A stretch of 64,000 bases of DNA, from assembly GCA_964453645.1 (NCBI GenBank), contig CAYVRJ010000001.1, positions 248,001 through 312,000 of the forward strand. Reading direction: 5' to 3'. The DNA is from CAYVRJ01 sp964453645. GTDB lineage: Bacteria > Bacillota > Clostridia > Christensenellales > JAWKQI01. The notes beneath the pieces are model-generated. The model saw nothing but the letters and a program-made list of their open reading frames with translations, ran no database searches and had not been told where the DNA came from. The position numbers and the translations under genes are program-made. Below, one piece after another: positions 17,155-26,108 of this stretch; position 1 is the first letter of the stretch, and each line of letters opens with the position of its first letter.

Positions 17155-18574
17155 ATGTGTTGCTCTTTTCGATAGGACGGCGTAGGAAAATACGCCCAAA
17201 ATCTTTGCCGTTAAAGGGAATGAGGGGATAGAGATAACTTGCTCCCGTAATGGTCTTGGTGGTGGCAACCACTAAAATAATAACGAGTACCCCGGCAATA
17301 AATCCCCATAAGTTAAACAGCGCCGTGAGAATGAGCAACATAATCCGAGAGAGCTTAAAGGCATACCCCAGCTCATAACTGGGCTGTGCAAAGTTCGCAA
17401 TAGCCACAAAGGCCATGTAGAACACAACTTCCGAAACCAACCACCGAGCCTGAATGGCAAAATCACCCAAAATTAATGCACCAATCACACTAAAGGAGTT
17501 GGAAAGAGACGAAGGCGTGTTCAGGGATGCAAGCTTAAGCCCGTCAATGACAATTTCTAAAATAATGAGCTGCAACACAATGGGCACCCCGTTTGGTTCC
17601 GCAACTTGAATGAATGAAAGCCACGGGGGGATGTAACTGGGGTTTTGTATGAGCAGCAGCCAAACCGGAGTCACCAATAGGGTGGCAACAAATACAAAGA
17701 TCCGCACAATGCGCAGATAGGTTCCCACAAAGGGTGGGAAGTAAAAATCGTTGGAGTCCTGTACAAAATCAAAGATGCTGGTGGGCAGCATCATCACAGC
17801 AGGGGAGTTGTCCACAATGACGATGATTTTACCCTCCAGCACGCTGGCAGCCGCAACATCTGGTCGCTCCGAATAACGCACCTTGGGAAAGGGGTTGAAC
17901 CATTGCTTCTTAATCAAGCACTCCGCCAAACTCTCCTGAGCGAGGGAGAGGGCGTTGACTTTTATTTGGCCAATTTTGTCTCGCAGGGTTTTTAAAAACG
18001 TTTTGTCCACCCGGTTGTCCATGTAACACAACACCACGTCTGTCTTGGACTCTTTACCCACCTGCATCATTTCCATGGTCAAATGCGGGTCTCTGATCCG
18101 CCGGCGTATGAGAGCAGTGTTAAACACAATGGTCTCCACAAACCCGTCTCTGGAACCCCGGAGCACCTTGGAATCTCCCGGTTCCTCCGGCCCTCGGGCG
18201 GGATAGGTGCGGGTGTCGATCATTAGGGCATTTGTTATGCCGTCCACAAAGAGGGCAACGGTGCCCGAGAGTACCTGGGTTACAATGGTATCCACATCAC
18301 TCTCAAAACTCGTCTCCACATAGGGAATAAAATACCGATCAAAGGCTGCCGCTGTCTTAATGCAGTCCACTTCCCGGGGGTTTAGAGACATTAAAAAGGA
18401 CATGATGCGTTCCATTACATCGTCTTTAACAAATCCATCCACAAAATAAATGGCAGCATCCCGATTGCCCACCACAATATTTTTGCGCAGCATATCAAAA
18501 CTTTGATCGGTTTTAAAGGTTGTATCAAAGAGTTCGATATTCTTTTTTAACTGTTTAGAAATCATTTTATCCAT
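17153..18574 (-). CDS. GerA/SpoVAF-family spore germination protein
   Basis: About 473 residues from ATG 18574 (an alternative ATG is at 18565; a longer frame to 18652 adds an unlikely N-terminus). The N-terminal soluble domain contains NRDAAIYFVDGFVKDD; the central segment PARGPEEPGDSKVLRGSRDG is a hallmark of GerA A-subunits and SpoVAF. Four or five membrane segments fill the C-terminal half. These proteins sit in the inner membrane of the spore; GerA A-subunits are nutrient-gated ion channels, and SpoVAF modulates germination. No B or C subunit lies nearby, and no spoVA genes, so whether this is a receptor subunit or SpoVAF-like is open. Confidence 0.87.
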   Translation of the reverse strand: MDKMISKQLKKNIELFDTTFKTDQSFDMLRKNIVVGNRDAAIYFVDGFVKDDVMERIMSFLMSLNPREVDCIKTAAAFDRYFIPYVETSFESDVDTIVTQVLSGTVALFVDGITNALMIDTRTYPARGPEEPGDSKVLRGSRDGFVETIVFNTALIRRRIRDPHLTMEMMQVGKESKTDVVLCYMDNRVDKTFLKTLRDKIGQIKVNALSLAQESLAECLIKKQWFNPFPKVRYSERPDVAAASVLEGKIIVIVDNSPAVMMLPTSIFDFVQDSNDFYFPPFVGTYLRIVRIFVFVATLLVTPVWLLLIQNPSYIPPWLSFIQVAEPNGVPIVLQLIILEIVIDGLKLASLNTPSSLSNSFSVIGALILGDFAIQARWLVSEVVFYMAFVAIANFAQPSYELGYAFKLSRIMLLILTALFNLWGFIAGVLVIILVVATTKTITGASYLYPLIPFNGKDFGRIFLRRPIEKSNT

Positions 18575-18701
18575 ACCTATATTTTGGGAAATAATACGAA
18601 CCATTATGCATAGAAATATAAAAAAATGTACTATTTCTTTGGCTTTGTGCATAGAGTTGAGCCAAGCGGGTTTTACATTTATAGGATTGGAGGTGAGTCA
18701 T

Positions 18702-18905
18702 TTGCAGATCAAAAGATTAAAGGAATTGAGAGTCAACCATCATCTAACCCAAAATCATATTGCACAGCTTTTAAATATTAGGCAAAACGTGTATTCGAGG
18801 TACGAGACAGGGTATCGAACCCTACCCATCGAGTTTTTAATTATTCTTGCGGATTTTTATAAAACTTCTACAGATTATATTTTAAACAGAACCAATACCC
18901 AATAG
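18702..18905 (+). CDS. Small XRE-family DNA-binding protein
   Basis: A 67-residue single-domain helix-turn-helix protein, covering RLKELR, LTQNHIAQLLNIRQN (the helix-turn-helix) and YSRYETG, typical of Xre/Cro repressors. The TTG at 18702 is chosen because GGAGG ends 8 bases upstream; the frame is open further upstream but with no ribosome binding site. It is divergent from the germination gene (127 bases apart) and upstream of the cortex hydrolase gene, so it could regulate one or both. That is inference from position. Confidence 0.82.
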   Translation: MQIKRLKELRVNHHLTQNHIAQLLNIRQNVYSRYETGYRTLPIEFLIILADFYKTSTDYILNRTNTQ

Positions 18906-18965
18906 TTCAGATTATGTCATAAAATACAAAAACTGAACGTATACATGGTGTGAGGTGATAACGAA

Positions 18966-19406
18966 GTGGCTTATTCGGACAGAGAATTGCTGGCAAGGCT
19001 CATCGAATGCGAAGCGGGGGGTGAGGGTGACGACGGTATGAGGGCGGTTGCGAGCGTGATTATGAACAGAGTACATGCACCGGGGGGCGAATATGCAAGA
19101 GTGGGCAAAGGGAACTTGCAAGACATCGTATTTCAAAAAAACCAGTTCACTTGTGCAGTGACTTCCAAAAACGGAGTTCCCAACCAACAAAATATCTACA
19201 ATATGCGACCTCAGCAAATTCACTACGACATTGCGGATTGGGCCTTGGCGGGAAACAGACTACCCCCCCTGGGCACTTCCCTGTGGTTTTTCAATCCGTT
19301 CAGTACGGTTTGCAAAACCAATTTCCCCAGTGCAGTTGGCGTATTGACAACGAGAATCGTTCTGCACTGTTTCTACAACCCCACAAATGAGTATTGGAAA
19401 ACGTAA
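18966..19406 (+). CDS. cwlJ: Spore cortex-lytic hydrolase, CwlJ-like
   Basis: A 146-residue protein made up of a single SleB/CwlJ hydrolase domain and no signal peptide. ECEAGGEG near residues 14-21 holds the presumed catalytic Glu; SVIMNRV and FQKNQFTC are family-typical. CwlJ (142 residues in B. subtilis) is also without a signal peptide and acts in the spore coat, while SleB is longer and secreted. Together with the next gene this favours CwlJ. The GTG start at 18966 follows GAGGTGAT. It would degrade cortex peptidoglycan containing muramic-delta-lactam during germination. Confidence 0.84.
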   Translation: MAYSDRELLARLIECEAGGEGDDGMRAVASVIMNRVHAPGGEYARVGKGNLQDIVFQKNQFTCAVTSKNGVPNQQNIYNMRPQQIHYDIADWALAGNRLPPLGTSLWFFNPFSTVCKTNFPSAVGVLTTRIVLHCFYNPTNEYWKT

Positions 19407-19485
19407 TGCTAAACACCAATCGTGATTGTTAGGATGTTGTTTAGTATAAAAAAGCAGCCGCAAGCAGGCAGAAAGGGAGTGTTTT

Positions 19486-19800
19486 ATGGATCAATTAGAT
19501 TTAAAAAGCGATTTAACGCCGGAACAGATGGCGAATCCCCAAACAAATGAGGAAGTGTATAACGGCTCTATTGGTTATATTTTACAACACAACATAGGTT
19601 TTTTTTGTATTTGCGAATTCTTAATAGGAAACAGCATCGTTGTGAAACACGGAACCATTTATTCGGTGGGCATCAACTTTTTTGTGCTCTATCAGGAAGA
19701 GAATAGAACGTATATTGTGTGCGATTTGTATTCCGTGAAGTTTATCACCTTCTTCAACACGGGATCAAGGCCAAAGAATATGCGGTTGCCCCAATCCTAA
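19486..19800 (+). CDS. GerQ-like spore coat protein
   Basis: A 104-residue protein. The core from GYILQHNIG to VKFITFF matches the pattern I remember for GerQ (YwdL), a coat protein that CwlJ needs for localisation: a short helix, a hydrophobic strand, then strands ending in a Tyr-x-Val/Thr-Phe pattern. It lies 79 bases after the CwlJ-like gene on the same strand, as cwlJ and gerQ neighbour each other in the Bacillus cereus group. Similarity is by eye only. Its TAA stop overlaps the stop codon of the convergent U32 gene. The ribosome binding site is AAAGGGAG. Confidence 0.6.
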   Translation: MDQLDLKSDLTPEQMANPQTNEEVYNGSIGYILQHNIGFFCICEFLIGNSIVVKHGTIYSVGINFFVLYQEENRTYIVCDLYSVKFITFFNTGSRPKNMRLPQS

Positions 19801-21008
19801 CGGATTTTTCGGAGCAGATCGCCCTTTATCAGGGGATAGTCGCAATTAATCGTAATGAGTTGCTGCGCGTGGGGAGCACTGGTTTGCTCCTCACCGTTTT
19901 CGTTTACAATGCGCTGCACCACAATAGTACCCTCTATGCGGGGAGAGATGATCTCCAAAGTGTCCCCCAAACTGAATTTGTTGCGCTGTTCGAGAGAAAC
20001 ACACCCGTCCTTGGCATCCTCCACAACTTTTGCAGCGAACAAGTAGTTCATCTGCTGTTTGTCTGTAAAGATGCTCTGCCCCCCGGCCTTGGGGTTGCCA
20101 AAGAAGAATCCGGTGGTGTATTCCCTTGTTCCCGCTTTGGTGGCTTCTAGGGTGAGGGTTGGGTCGTAGGGTTTGCCTGCCAGAAATAAATCCAGTGCCT
20201 TGCGGTATGCGCCCACGGTGGTGGCCACATAATATTCGGATTTCATTCGGCCTTCAATCTTAAAGGAAGATATGCCCGCCTGTGCCAATTGATCCAAATG
20301 TTCGATCATCATTAAATCTTTGGAGTTAAACACATAGGTGCCCCGATCGTCCTCCATCACGGGGAAATACTGCCCCTCGTAGTTGCGCTCGGAGACGAAG
20401 TATTCCCATCGGCAGGGTTGGGTGCACCCCCCGGTGTTGCCCGTTCGGCCTGTAAAAAAGCCGGACAACAAACATCTGCCCGAATAAGAAATGCACATTG
20501 CACCGTGGACAAAGGCTTCCAGTTCTATGCGGGGGTGTATTTTTTGCCGAATGTCTGCAATTTCATCAAGGGTCAGCTCACGGGCCAGTATGACCCGGGA
20601 AATACCCAGATCGGAGAGTAGTTCAATGGCGTAGCTGTTGGTAATGTTTGCTTGGGTGCTCAAGTGAAGTTCCATGTGGGGAAGTTTCTTTTTAATAGAG
20701 TGGAGCACCCCTAAGTCTGAGACAATGATGGCATCCACAAAATCAACTTCCTGCAAAAACGCATCAAAGCCCACAAAATCCTGTTGGTGAAAGAAGGCAT
20801 TCACAGCCAAATACACCTTCACACCGCTTTGGTGGGCGTAGTCAACGGCAATCCGCAGTTCTTCAAAAGAAAAATTATCGGCAAAGGCCCGCAGAGAGCG
20901 TTGCTTTGCCGCAAGATAAACAGCATCTGCACCAAAGTACACGGCTGTTTTTAAACAATCCATATTCCCCGCAGGAGATAATAACTCAACGTGCATTTTT
21001 TGCGTCAT
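19797..21008 (-). CDS. U32-family peptidase-like protein, probable tRNA hydroxylation factor
   Basis: About 403 residues from ATG 21008. N-terminal ELLSPAGNMDCLKTAVYFGADAVY is split here as ELLSPAGN and GADAVY, the signature of U32 proteins. The central HGAMCISYSGRC and later CTQPCR supply conserved Cys residues likely binding an iron-sulfur cluster. In B. subtilis and E. coli, U32 proteins of this type (TrhP, RlhA) hydroxylate tRNA or rRNA pyrimidines; the old peptidase name may be misleading. The gene starts within the 3' end of mltG and is co-transcribed with it. The ribosome binding site GGGAGG is only 3 bases from this ATG, so ATG 20996 remains possible. Confidence 0.87.
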   Translation of the reverse strand: MTQKMHVELLSPAGNMDCLKTAVYFGADAVYLAAKQRSLRAFADNFSFEELRIAVDYAHQSGVKVYLAVNAFFHQQDFVGFDAFLQEVDFVDAIIVSDLGVLHSIKKKLPHMELHLSTQANITNSYAIELLSDLGISRVILARELTLDEIADIRQKIHPRIELEAFVHGAMCISYSGRCLLSGFFTGRTGNTGGCTQPCRWEYFVSERNYEGQYFPVMEDDRGTYVFNSKDLMMIEHLDQLAQAGISSFKIEGRMKSEYYVATTVGAYRKALDLFLAGKPYDPTLTLEATKAGTREYTTGFFFGNPKAGGQSIFTDKQQMNYLFAAKVVEDAKDGCVSLEQRNKFSLGDTLEIISPRIEGTIVVQRIVNENGEEQTSAPHAQQLITINCDYPLIKGDLLRKIR

Positions 21009-22248
21009 ATGCCTCCCAAAGGGGTCTGTATTTTTCAACGTTCGCCTCGTGTTCTTTGAGGGTCTTGGCAAACACCACTTCGCCCTTTTCTGGGTCTCCC
21101 GCACAGAAGAACATATATTTTTGGCTCAAATAGTCTTCATCGGGGTAGAGGGCAGCTTCAATGGCGCTCTGGCCGGGGTTGGAGATGGGGCCTGTCGGCA
21201 ACCCTTTGTACAGATGGGTGTTGTAGGGGCTGTCGGTGGCTAAATCATCTTTAGTTAAACTCAGCCTGCGCTTCTTTAAAACGTATTCAATGGTTGCATC
21301 CGATTGCAGGGGAGTGTCCGAATTCATGCGGTTGTGGAACACAGCCGAAATCTTTTTGAAATCTTGGGGACGTCCTTCCTTTTCGATGATGGAGGCTAAG
21401 ATGACCACCTCGTCGATAGACATGTTTAGTTCCTCAGCACGGCTGATGTATACGGTGTTGAAGATTCTGGAGAATCTGTCCAGCATCTTTCGAATGACCG
21501 TCTCTTCCGAAGCGTTGGTGTAGATCTCATAGGTGTCGGGGAAGAGATATCCCTCCAGCAGATATTCTCGGCTGGTCTTACCCTCTTCTAACTTAGCTGG
21601 GTCGATGTCGGATATGAAGGAATAATCAAAGAAGGCACTGCCCGATTTACACAGCTCCAGAAACGCAGTTTTATCGCCAATCTTTTTGTTTTCCGAAAGA
21701 TTACCCGCAATATTTTCAACGGTGGTTCCCTCAATGGAAGTAAAGCGCGTAAACTCGGATCGCCCGTCTCCCTTGGACAACACCAAGAGAATGTCGTCCA
21801 TGGTCATACTCTTTTTGAGCTGATAGGTTCCGGCCTTTAACTTGGAACCCATGTCCGAAAAGTCGGCGTAGAACTTAAACACCTGACGGTTTTGGATTAA
21901 TCCGGCATCGTCTAACAGTTGGGAGATGCCCGAGAGGGAAGTGCCCTTCTTGATGGTGACTTCAATAAACTCTTCGCTAATGGGATCGGGGGGCAGGATG
22001 TAGTTTTGGTTCACGTATTGGTAACCGATCAGCAGACCCGAACCCACAATGGCAACGGACAACAAAAAGATGGCAATGGGGCGAAGGGTACCCCGAAGCA
22101 GCAGCATGAACCCTTGGGGGTGTATGCTGTCCTCTCGCTCCGAATCCTCTAAATATAACTCATCGAAGCTGTTTCCCTCGAATTGCTCCACATTGTTTGG
22201 GGTTTTGGTGGAATAGGATTTGGTGTTTCCCGATCGATAGCTGCTCAT
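20986..22248 (-). CDS. mltG: Endolytic murein transglycosylase
   Basis: A 420-residue single-pass membrane protein: an acidic cytoplasmic tail (1-50), a membrane segment (about 57-76), a LysM-like region (about 95-160) and the YceG/MltG catalytic domain. The catalytic Glu289 lies in ASIIEKEG; YNTHLYKGLPTGPI and NPGQSAIEAAL are characteristic. MltG cuts nascent glycan strands inside the chain and sets glycan length. The gene is one base from ylbF and overlaps the U32 gene. In many Firmicutes mltG also lies next to a U32 gene. Confidence 0.95.
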   Translation of the reverse strand: MSSYRSGNTKSYSTKTPNNVEQFEGNSFDELYLEDSEREDSIHPQGFMLLLRGTLRPIAIFLLSVAIVGSGLLIGYQYVNQNYILPPDPISEEFIEVTIKKGTSLSGISQLLDDAGLIQNRQVFKFYADFSDMGSKLKAGTYQLKKSMTMDDILLVLSKGDGRSEFTRFTSIEGTTVENIAGNLSENKKIGDKTAFLELCKSGSAFFDYSFISDIDPAKLEEGKTSREYLLEGYLFPDTYEIYTNASEETVIRKMLDRFSRIFNTVYISRAEELNMSIDEVVILASIIEKEGRPQDFKKISAVFHNRMNSDTPLQSDATIEYVLKKRRLSLTKDDLATDSPYNTHLYKGLPTGPISNPGQSAIEAALYPDEDYLSQKYMFFCAGDPEKGEVVFAKTLKEHEANVEKYRPLWEAYDAKNAR

Positions 22249-22249
22249 A

Positions 22250-22597
22250 TCAGCCTTTGAGGAAATCGGGGCTTAAATCCACCGCATCTCCGATAATTTT
22301 AAAGATATCACCCAGCATGGTGTTGAGCCGGTACTCCCAAGAGAGAAACTCGGTGACATCTGGGTTAAACTGCAACACTTCGCTCAATTTCTTCATTTTG
22401 TCCATCAGTTCTGCGTCAGGCTCCTTGCCCGCCAGATAGGAGGCCTGTGCCTCAAACTGAAGTTTTTTATAGTCGGACAACAGGGATTTTGTCTTTTCAT
22501 CCCCGTAGAGTTTTTCCTTAATGGCTTTATAGGCCTTGTACTCGTCGCACTCCTTGAGCAGGCGTGCTAATTTGTTTGCTTCGTCATAAACATACAT
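22250..22597 (-). CDS. ylbF: YlbF/YmcA-family protein
   Basis: A 115-residue, almost wholly helical protein of the YlbF/YmcA family (former DUF964). In B. subtilis YlbF, YmcA and YaaT form an iron-sulfur complex that works with RNase Y in mRNA processing and affects sporulation and competence. The bundle pattern NKLARLLKECDEYK and DYKKLQFEAQ fits. It sits directly after RNase J in one transcript, consistent with a role in RNA turnover; the exact paralogue (YlbF or YmcA) is uncertain. Confidence 0.82.
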   Translation of the reverse strand: MYVYDEANKLARLLKECDEYKAYKAIKEKLYGDEKTKSLLSDYKKLQFEAQASYLAGKEPDAELMDKMKKLSEVLQFNPDVTEFLSWEYRLNTMLGDIFKIIGDAVDLSPDFLKG

Positions 22598-22612
22598 AGT
22601 GAGTTCGTCCTC

Positions 22613-24289
22613 CTAAATTTCAATAATCACAGGCAAGATCATGGGGTTTCGCTTTGTTTTTTCATAGAGGAAATCCCGAAGATTCTTCTTGATTTTGCCC
22701 TTAATTTGAGACCACTCGGTGAGCCCCCTGTGCTCGCAGTCCGAAATGGAATTGATGACGTTTTGTCGGGACAGTTCCATTAAATTTTCCGATTCCCGAA
22801 CGTATACAAACCCCCTCGAAATCAACTCGGGACCCGAAATTAATTCTCCGGTTTCCTTGGAAAGGGTGACAATAACGATAAACAGGCCGTCCTGAGACAA
22901 CACTTTTCTGTCCCGCAGCACCACGTTGCCAACGTCTCCCACGCCCAGTCCGTCGATCAACACACTGCCCGACTGAACGGTTTCCCCAAAGGAGCCGTTC
23001 TTGCGGTTTAACTCAACGGCACGGCCCAGTTCGGGAATGAAGATGTTCTTGGGAGGTGTGCCCAACTTTTTAGCAAGCTCCGCATGGGCGTATAAGTGGC
23101 GGTATTCCCCGTGGACGGGCACAAAAAACTTTGGCTTGGTGAGGGATAATATGAGTTTTAACTCCTCCTGACATGCGTGGCCCGAAACGTGAACGTCTGT
23201 TGAATTCGCCTCGTTCACCACTTTAGCACCCTTGCGGTACAGCATGTTCACAACGTCCGAAACATACCGCTCGTTGCCCGGAATGGGGGTTGCCGAAATG
23301 ATGACCATATCGCCGGGGATAATTTTAATCTTGGGGTGTTCCCCCGAAGCCATGCGCACCAGCCCCGACATGGTTTCACCCTGAGAGCCGGTGGTGAGAA
23401 TGACCACCTGATTTTTTGGAAACTTGTTGATCTCGCCGATGTCAATTTCCATACCGTCTTCGATGGTTAAGTAGTTGTGTTCCTTTGCAAGCCCAGCGAT
23501 TTTCACCATACTGCGCCCCGAAAGGCAAATCTTGCGGTTGTAGCGCTTGGCGGCATCTACCACCTGCTGCAACCGATGAATATTGGAGGCAAAGGTGGCC
23601 ACAATGATCCGTCCGTCGGCATCTTTGAAGAAGTTGTCAAAGGCAATACCCACTTGGGTTTCGGAAAACGTATATCCGGGATTTTCAGCATTGGTGGAGT
23701 CGGACATGAGAGCCAGCACCCCTCGCTTGCCAAGCTCTGCAAATTTGTGCAGATCGATACACTTGTTGTCGATGGGGGTATAGTCCACTTTAAAATCTCC
23801 CGTGTGCACCAAGGTGCCAATAGGGGTATGGATGGCATAAGCTAGGGAACCCTCGATGGAGTGATTCACCTTAATGGCTTCAATTTTAAAACAACCCAGC
23901 TTAAAGGAATCTCCCGCCTTAATCTGGTGGAAGTTGTCCACCGAGAAGGTGTGCTCCTGCTGTTTTGCTTCGATGAGCACCATAGAAATCTCGGTGCCAT
24001 AAATGGGCACGTTGACTTTGGGCAGGATATAGGGCGTACCGCCGATGTGATCCTCGTGGCCGTGGGTGATCAATATGCCCTTAATTTTTTGTATATTTTT
24101 TTCAAGGTAGGTGGTGTCGGGTATGATGTAGTCGATGCCCAGCATGTCTTCCCTGGGGAATATCAACCCGCAGTCAATCACGATAATATCGTCTTCGTAT
24201 TCGATGACTGTCATATTCTTGCCGATCTCGCCCACACCCCCCAAGGGGATGATGCGCAGTGGCGTTACCTTTTTCTTTTGCTTATTCAA
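22613..24289 (-). CDS. rnjA: Ribonuclease J
   Basis: A 558-residue metallo-beta-lactamase/beta-CASP RNase with 5'-3' exonuclease and endonuclease activity, a main mRNA decay and rRNA maturation enzyme in Firmicutes. HGHEDH at 76-81 forms the zinc site; GDFKVD, DSTNAE and HVSGHACQEE are later metal and beta-CASP motifs. The likely start is TTG 24289 behind AGAGGA at 9 bases; no ATG fits. It is the first gene of a four-gene minus-strand operon. Paralogue assignment (J1 versus J2) is not possible from one copy. Confidence 0.93.
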   Translation of the reverse strand: MNKQKKKVTPLRIIPLGGVGEIGKNMTVIEYEDDIIVIDCGLIFPREDMLGIDYIIPDTTYLEKNIQKIKGILITHGHEDHIGGTPYILPKVNVPIYGTEISMVLIEAKQQEHTFSVDNFHQIKAGDSFKLGCFKIEAIKVNHSIEGSLAYAIHTPIGTLVHTGDFKVDYTPIDNKCIDLHKFAELGKRGVLALMSDSTNAENPGYTFSETQVGIAFDNFFKDADGRIIVATFASNIHRLQQVVDAAKRYNRKICLSGRSMVKIAGLAKEHNYLTIEDGMEIDIGEINKFPKNQVVILTTGSQGETMSGLVRMASGEHPKIKIIPGDMVIISATPIPGNERYVSDVVNMLYRKGAKVVNEANSTDVHVSGHACQEELKLILSLTKPKFFVPVHGEYRHLYAHAELAKKLGTPPKNIFIPELGRAVELNRKNGSFGETVQSGSVLIDGLGVGDVGNVVLRDRKVLSQDGLFIVIVTLSKETGELISGPELISRGFVYVRESENLMELSRQNVINSISDCEHRGLTEWSQIKGKIKKNLRDFLYEKTKRNPMILPVIIEI

Positions 24290-24321
24290 ACAAATATGTC
24301 CTCTTTTTCTTTAGTAATATT

Positions 24322-24350
24322 ATTGTAAACTAATTTTTGAGGGTTTTCAA
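24322..24350 (-). promoter_or_regulatory. Sigma-A promoter of the rnj-ylbF-mltG operon
   Basis: Read on the minus strand, TTGAAA (24345-24350), a 17-base spacer and TACAAT (24322-24327) lie 33 bases upstream of the RNase J start codon. It is back to back with the ylxM promoter. Confidence 0.75.
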
Positions 24351-24362
24351 GTAAAAAAAATG

Positions 24363-24391
24363 TTGACAAATGACAGCGTGTAAAGTAAAAT
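24363..24391 (+). promoter_or_regulatory. Sigma-A promoter of ylxM-ffh
   Basis: TTGACA at 24363-24368, a 17-base spacer and TAAAAT at 24386-24391. The predicted start of transcription is near 24398, leaving a leader of only about 14 bases before the GTG of ylxM. It shows that the ATG at 24370, inside the promoter, cannot be the start codon. Confidence 0.8.
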
Positions 24392-24411
24392 GCTTTACAG
24401 GTGTTTTTATC

Positions 24412-24729
24412 GTGGAAAAGGATTTAAAAATTGGTCTGTTGCTGGATTTCTACGGAAACCTGTTGACAGATGCGCAGAAGAACATTTTAGCCCTGTATTT
24501 CAACGAAGATTGTTCCCTTTCGGAAATTGCGCAGGTGGTGGGGCTGACCCGGCAAGGGGTGCTGGATGCCATCAAGCGTGGGGGGAACAAGCTGTTAGAT
24601 ATTGAAACAAACTTAAAAATTTTTGAGAAATATAGTCAGACAGCCGAGTTGCTCAAGTTAATGGAAGAGCGGGGAAGCGAAGAGATGAGCTCCCTTGCAA
24701 AGAACATTCGGCAAATCTGGGAGGATTAA
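24412..24729 (+). CDS. ylxM: YlxM-like helix-turn-helix protein, SRP-associated
   Basis: A 105-residue protein of the YlxM/p13 family. DFYGNLLTDAQKNILALYF and EIAQVVGLTRQGVLDAIKR form a sigma-70 region 4-like helix-turn-helix. YlxM genes almost always precede ffh, and the protein has been linked to the signal recognition particle in Gram-positive bacteria; its mechanism is not settled. GTG 24412 is used because the promoter lies at 24363-24391 and AGGTG is 8 bases upstream. Only 5 bases separate it from ffh. Confidence 0.87.
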   Translation: MEKDLKIGLLLDFYGNLLTDAQKNILALYFNEDCSLSEIAQVVGLTRQGVLDAIKRGGNKLLDIETNLKIFEKYSQTAELLKLMEERGSEEMSSLAKNIRQIWED

Positions 24730-24734
24730 AATTC

Positions 24735-26057
24735 GTGGCATTCGAAGGCTTATCGGATAAACTGCAAAATGTGTTCAAGAAGCTCACCGGGCGAGGTAAG
24801 TTGAGCGAATCAGACGTTAAAGCTGCCATGCGGGAAGTGAAGCTGGCACTGCTGGAAGCGGATGTAAACTTTAAAGTCGTCAAGGAGTTTATTGCAAACC
24901 TCACCGAAAAGGCAGTGGGTTCTTCTGTGCTGGAGAGCCTAACGCCCGGGCAGCAGATCATCAAACTGGTGGACGAAGAGTTGACAACTCTGCTGGGGGG
25001 AACCAACAAGGGCATCAATTTCAACACCAACGGTACCACCATCATTATGATGTGCGGTTTGCAGGGTGCGGGTAAAACCACCATGTGCGGCAAGCTGGCA
25101 GGATTTTTAAAGAAAAACGGCAAGAGCGTGCTGCTGGCCGCTTGCGATATTTATCGCCCTGCGGCCATCGATCAGTTAAAAATTGTTGCAGAAAAATCGG
25201 GGGCAGAATTTTTGTCCTTGGGGCAAGTGAGCCCTGTGAAAATTGCAAAAGAAGCCATACACACCGCTGAGAAAAAGTTAATCAACGTGGTGATCTTAGA
25301 TACTGCCGGTCGGCTGCACATCGACGAAGAGATGATGGAAGAGCTGATCAAGGTAAAAAAAGAAGTAAAACCCCACGAAACCCTGCTGGTGCTGGACTCC
25401 ATGACGGGGCAAGATGCGGTGAACGCCGCAGGATTGTTTAACGAACGCATCACCATCGATGGAGTGGTGCTCACCAAGCTGGACGGCGACACCCGAGGCG
25501 GTTGCGCCCTGTCTGTCAAAAGTGTCACGGGCAAACCCATTAAGTTTGCGGGCATTGGCGAAAAGCTCACAGATATCGAACCGTTTTATCCCGATCGCAT
25601 GGCCTCCAGAATTTTGGGCATGGGGGATATGCTCACGTTAATCGATAAAGCCCAAGAAAACTACGACGAAGAGAAGGCAAAGAAACTTCAAAAGAAGATT
25701 AAAAATGCAGACCTCACCTTGGACGACTTTTTGGAACAAATGCAGCAAATGCGCTCCATGGGGGACATGGGAGAAATTTTAGCCATGCTGCCCGGGGGTA
25801 ATAAACTCAAGGGTGTGGATATGGACGAAAAGCAGATGAAGCGAACGGAAGCCATCGTTCAATCCATGACAAAAGGGGAGCGAACGACCCCCAACATCAT
25901 CAACGGTTCTCGGCGCAAGCGCATTGCAGCGGGCAGCGGAACCAGCGTGCAGGAAGTGAACAGATTGCTCAACCAATTTGAGCAGACTAAAAAATTATTA
26001 AAATCCATGTCGGGTAAAAAGGGAAGGCGTGGGTTTGGTGGACTGCCGTTTATGTAG
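24735..26057 (+). CDS. ffh: Signal recognition particle protein Ffh
   Basis: A 440-residue SRP GTPase. The N domain (about 1-90) is followed by the G domain with GLQGAGKTT at 108-116, DTAGR and TKLDGD, then a Met-rich M domain (MQQMRSMGDMGEILAMLPG and NGSRRKRIAAGSG) that binds 4.5S RNA and signal sequences. It targets membrane proteins co-translationally to the translocon. The GTG start follows GGGAGGATT. The order ylxM-ffh-rpsP is standard for Firmicutes. Confidence 0.97.
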   Translation: MAFEGLSDKLQNVFKKLTGRGKLSESDVKAAMREVKLALLEADVNFKVVKEFIANLTEKAVGSSVLESLTPGQQIIKLVDEELTTLLGGTNKGINFNTNGTTIIMMCGLQGAGKTTMCGKLAGFLKKNGKSVLLAACDIYRPAAIDQLKIVAEKSGAEFLSLGQVSPVKIAKEAIHTAEKKLINVVILDTAGRLHIDEEMMEELIKVKKEVKPHETLLVLDSMTGQDAVNAAGLFNERITIDGVVLTKLDGDTRGGCALSVKSVTGKPIKFAGIGEKLTDIEPFYPDRMASRILGMGDMLTLIDKAQENYDEEKAKKLQKKIKNADLTLDDFLEQMQQMRSMGDMGEILAMLPGGNKLKGVDMDEKQMKRTEAIVQSMTKGERTTPNIINGSRRKRIAAGSGTSVQEVNRLLNQFEQTKKLLKSMSGKKGRRGFGGLPFM

Positions 26058-26108
26058 GAAACAATAAAGTTTACATAATATAAACACAGAAATTTAGGAG
26101 GATATGTA

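Noticed and set aside
18606..18701. Longer N-terminus for the XRE protein
   Set aside because: The extra part has no helix-turn-helix content and precedes the GGAGG that serves TTG 18702.
18808..18825. Possible tRNA T-arm (GGTATCGAACCC)
   Set aside because: It is inside the XRE coding frame and no acceptor or anticodon stem is found around it.
19719..20150. Plus-strand open frame overlapping the GerQ-like gene end
   Set aside because: It runs antisense through the U32 gene and starts inside the GerQ-like gene in another frame.
24370..24411. Upstream ATG start for ylxM
   Set aside because: It lies between the -35 and -10 of a good promoter, so it would not be in the mRNA.
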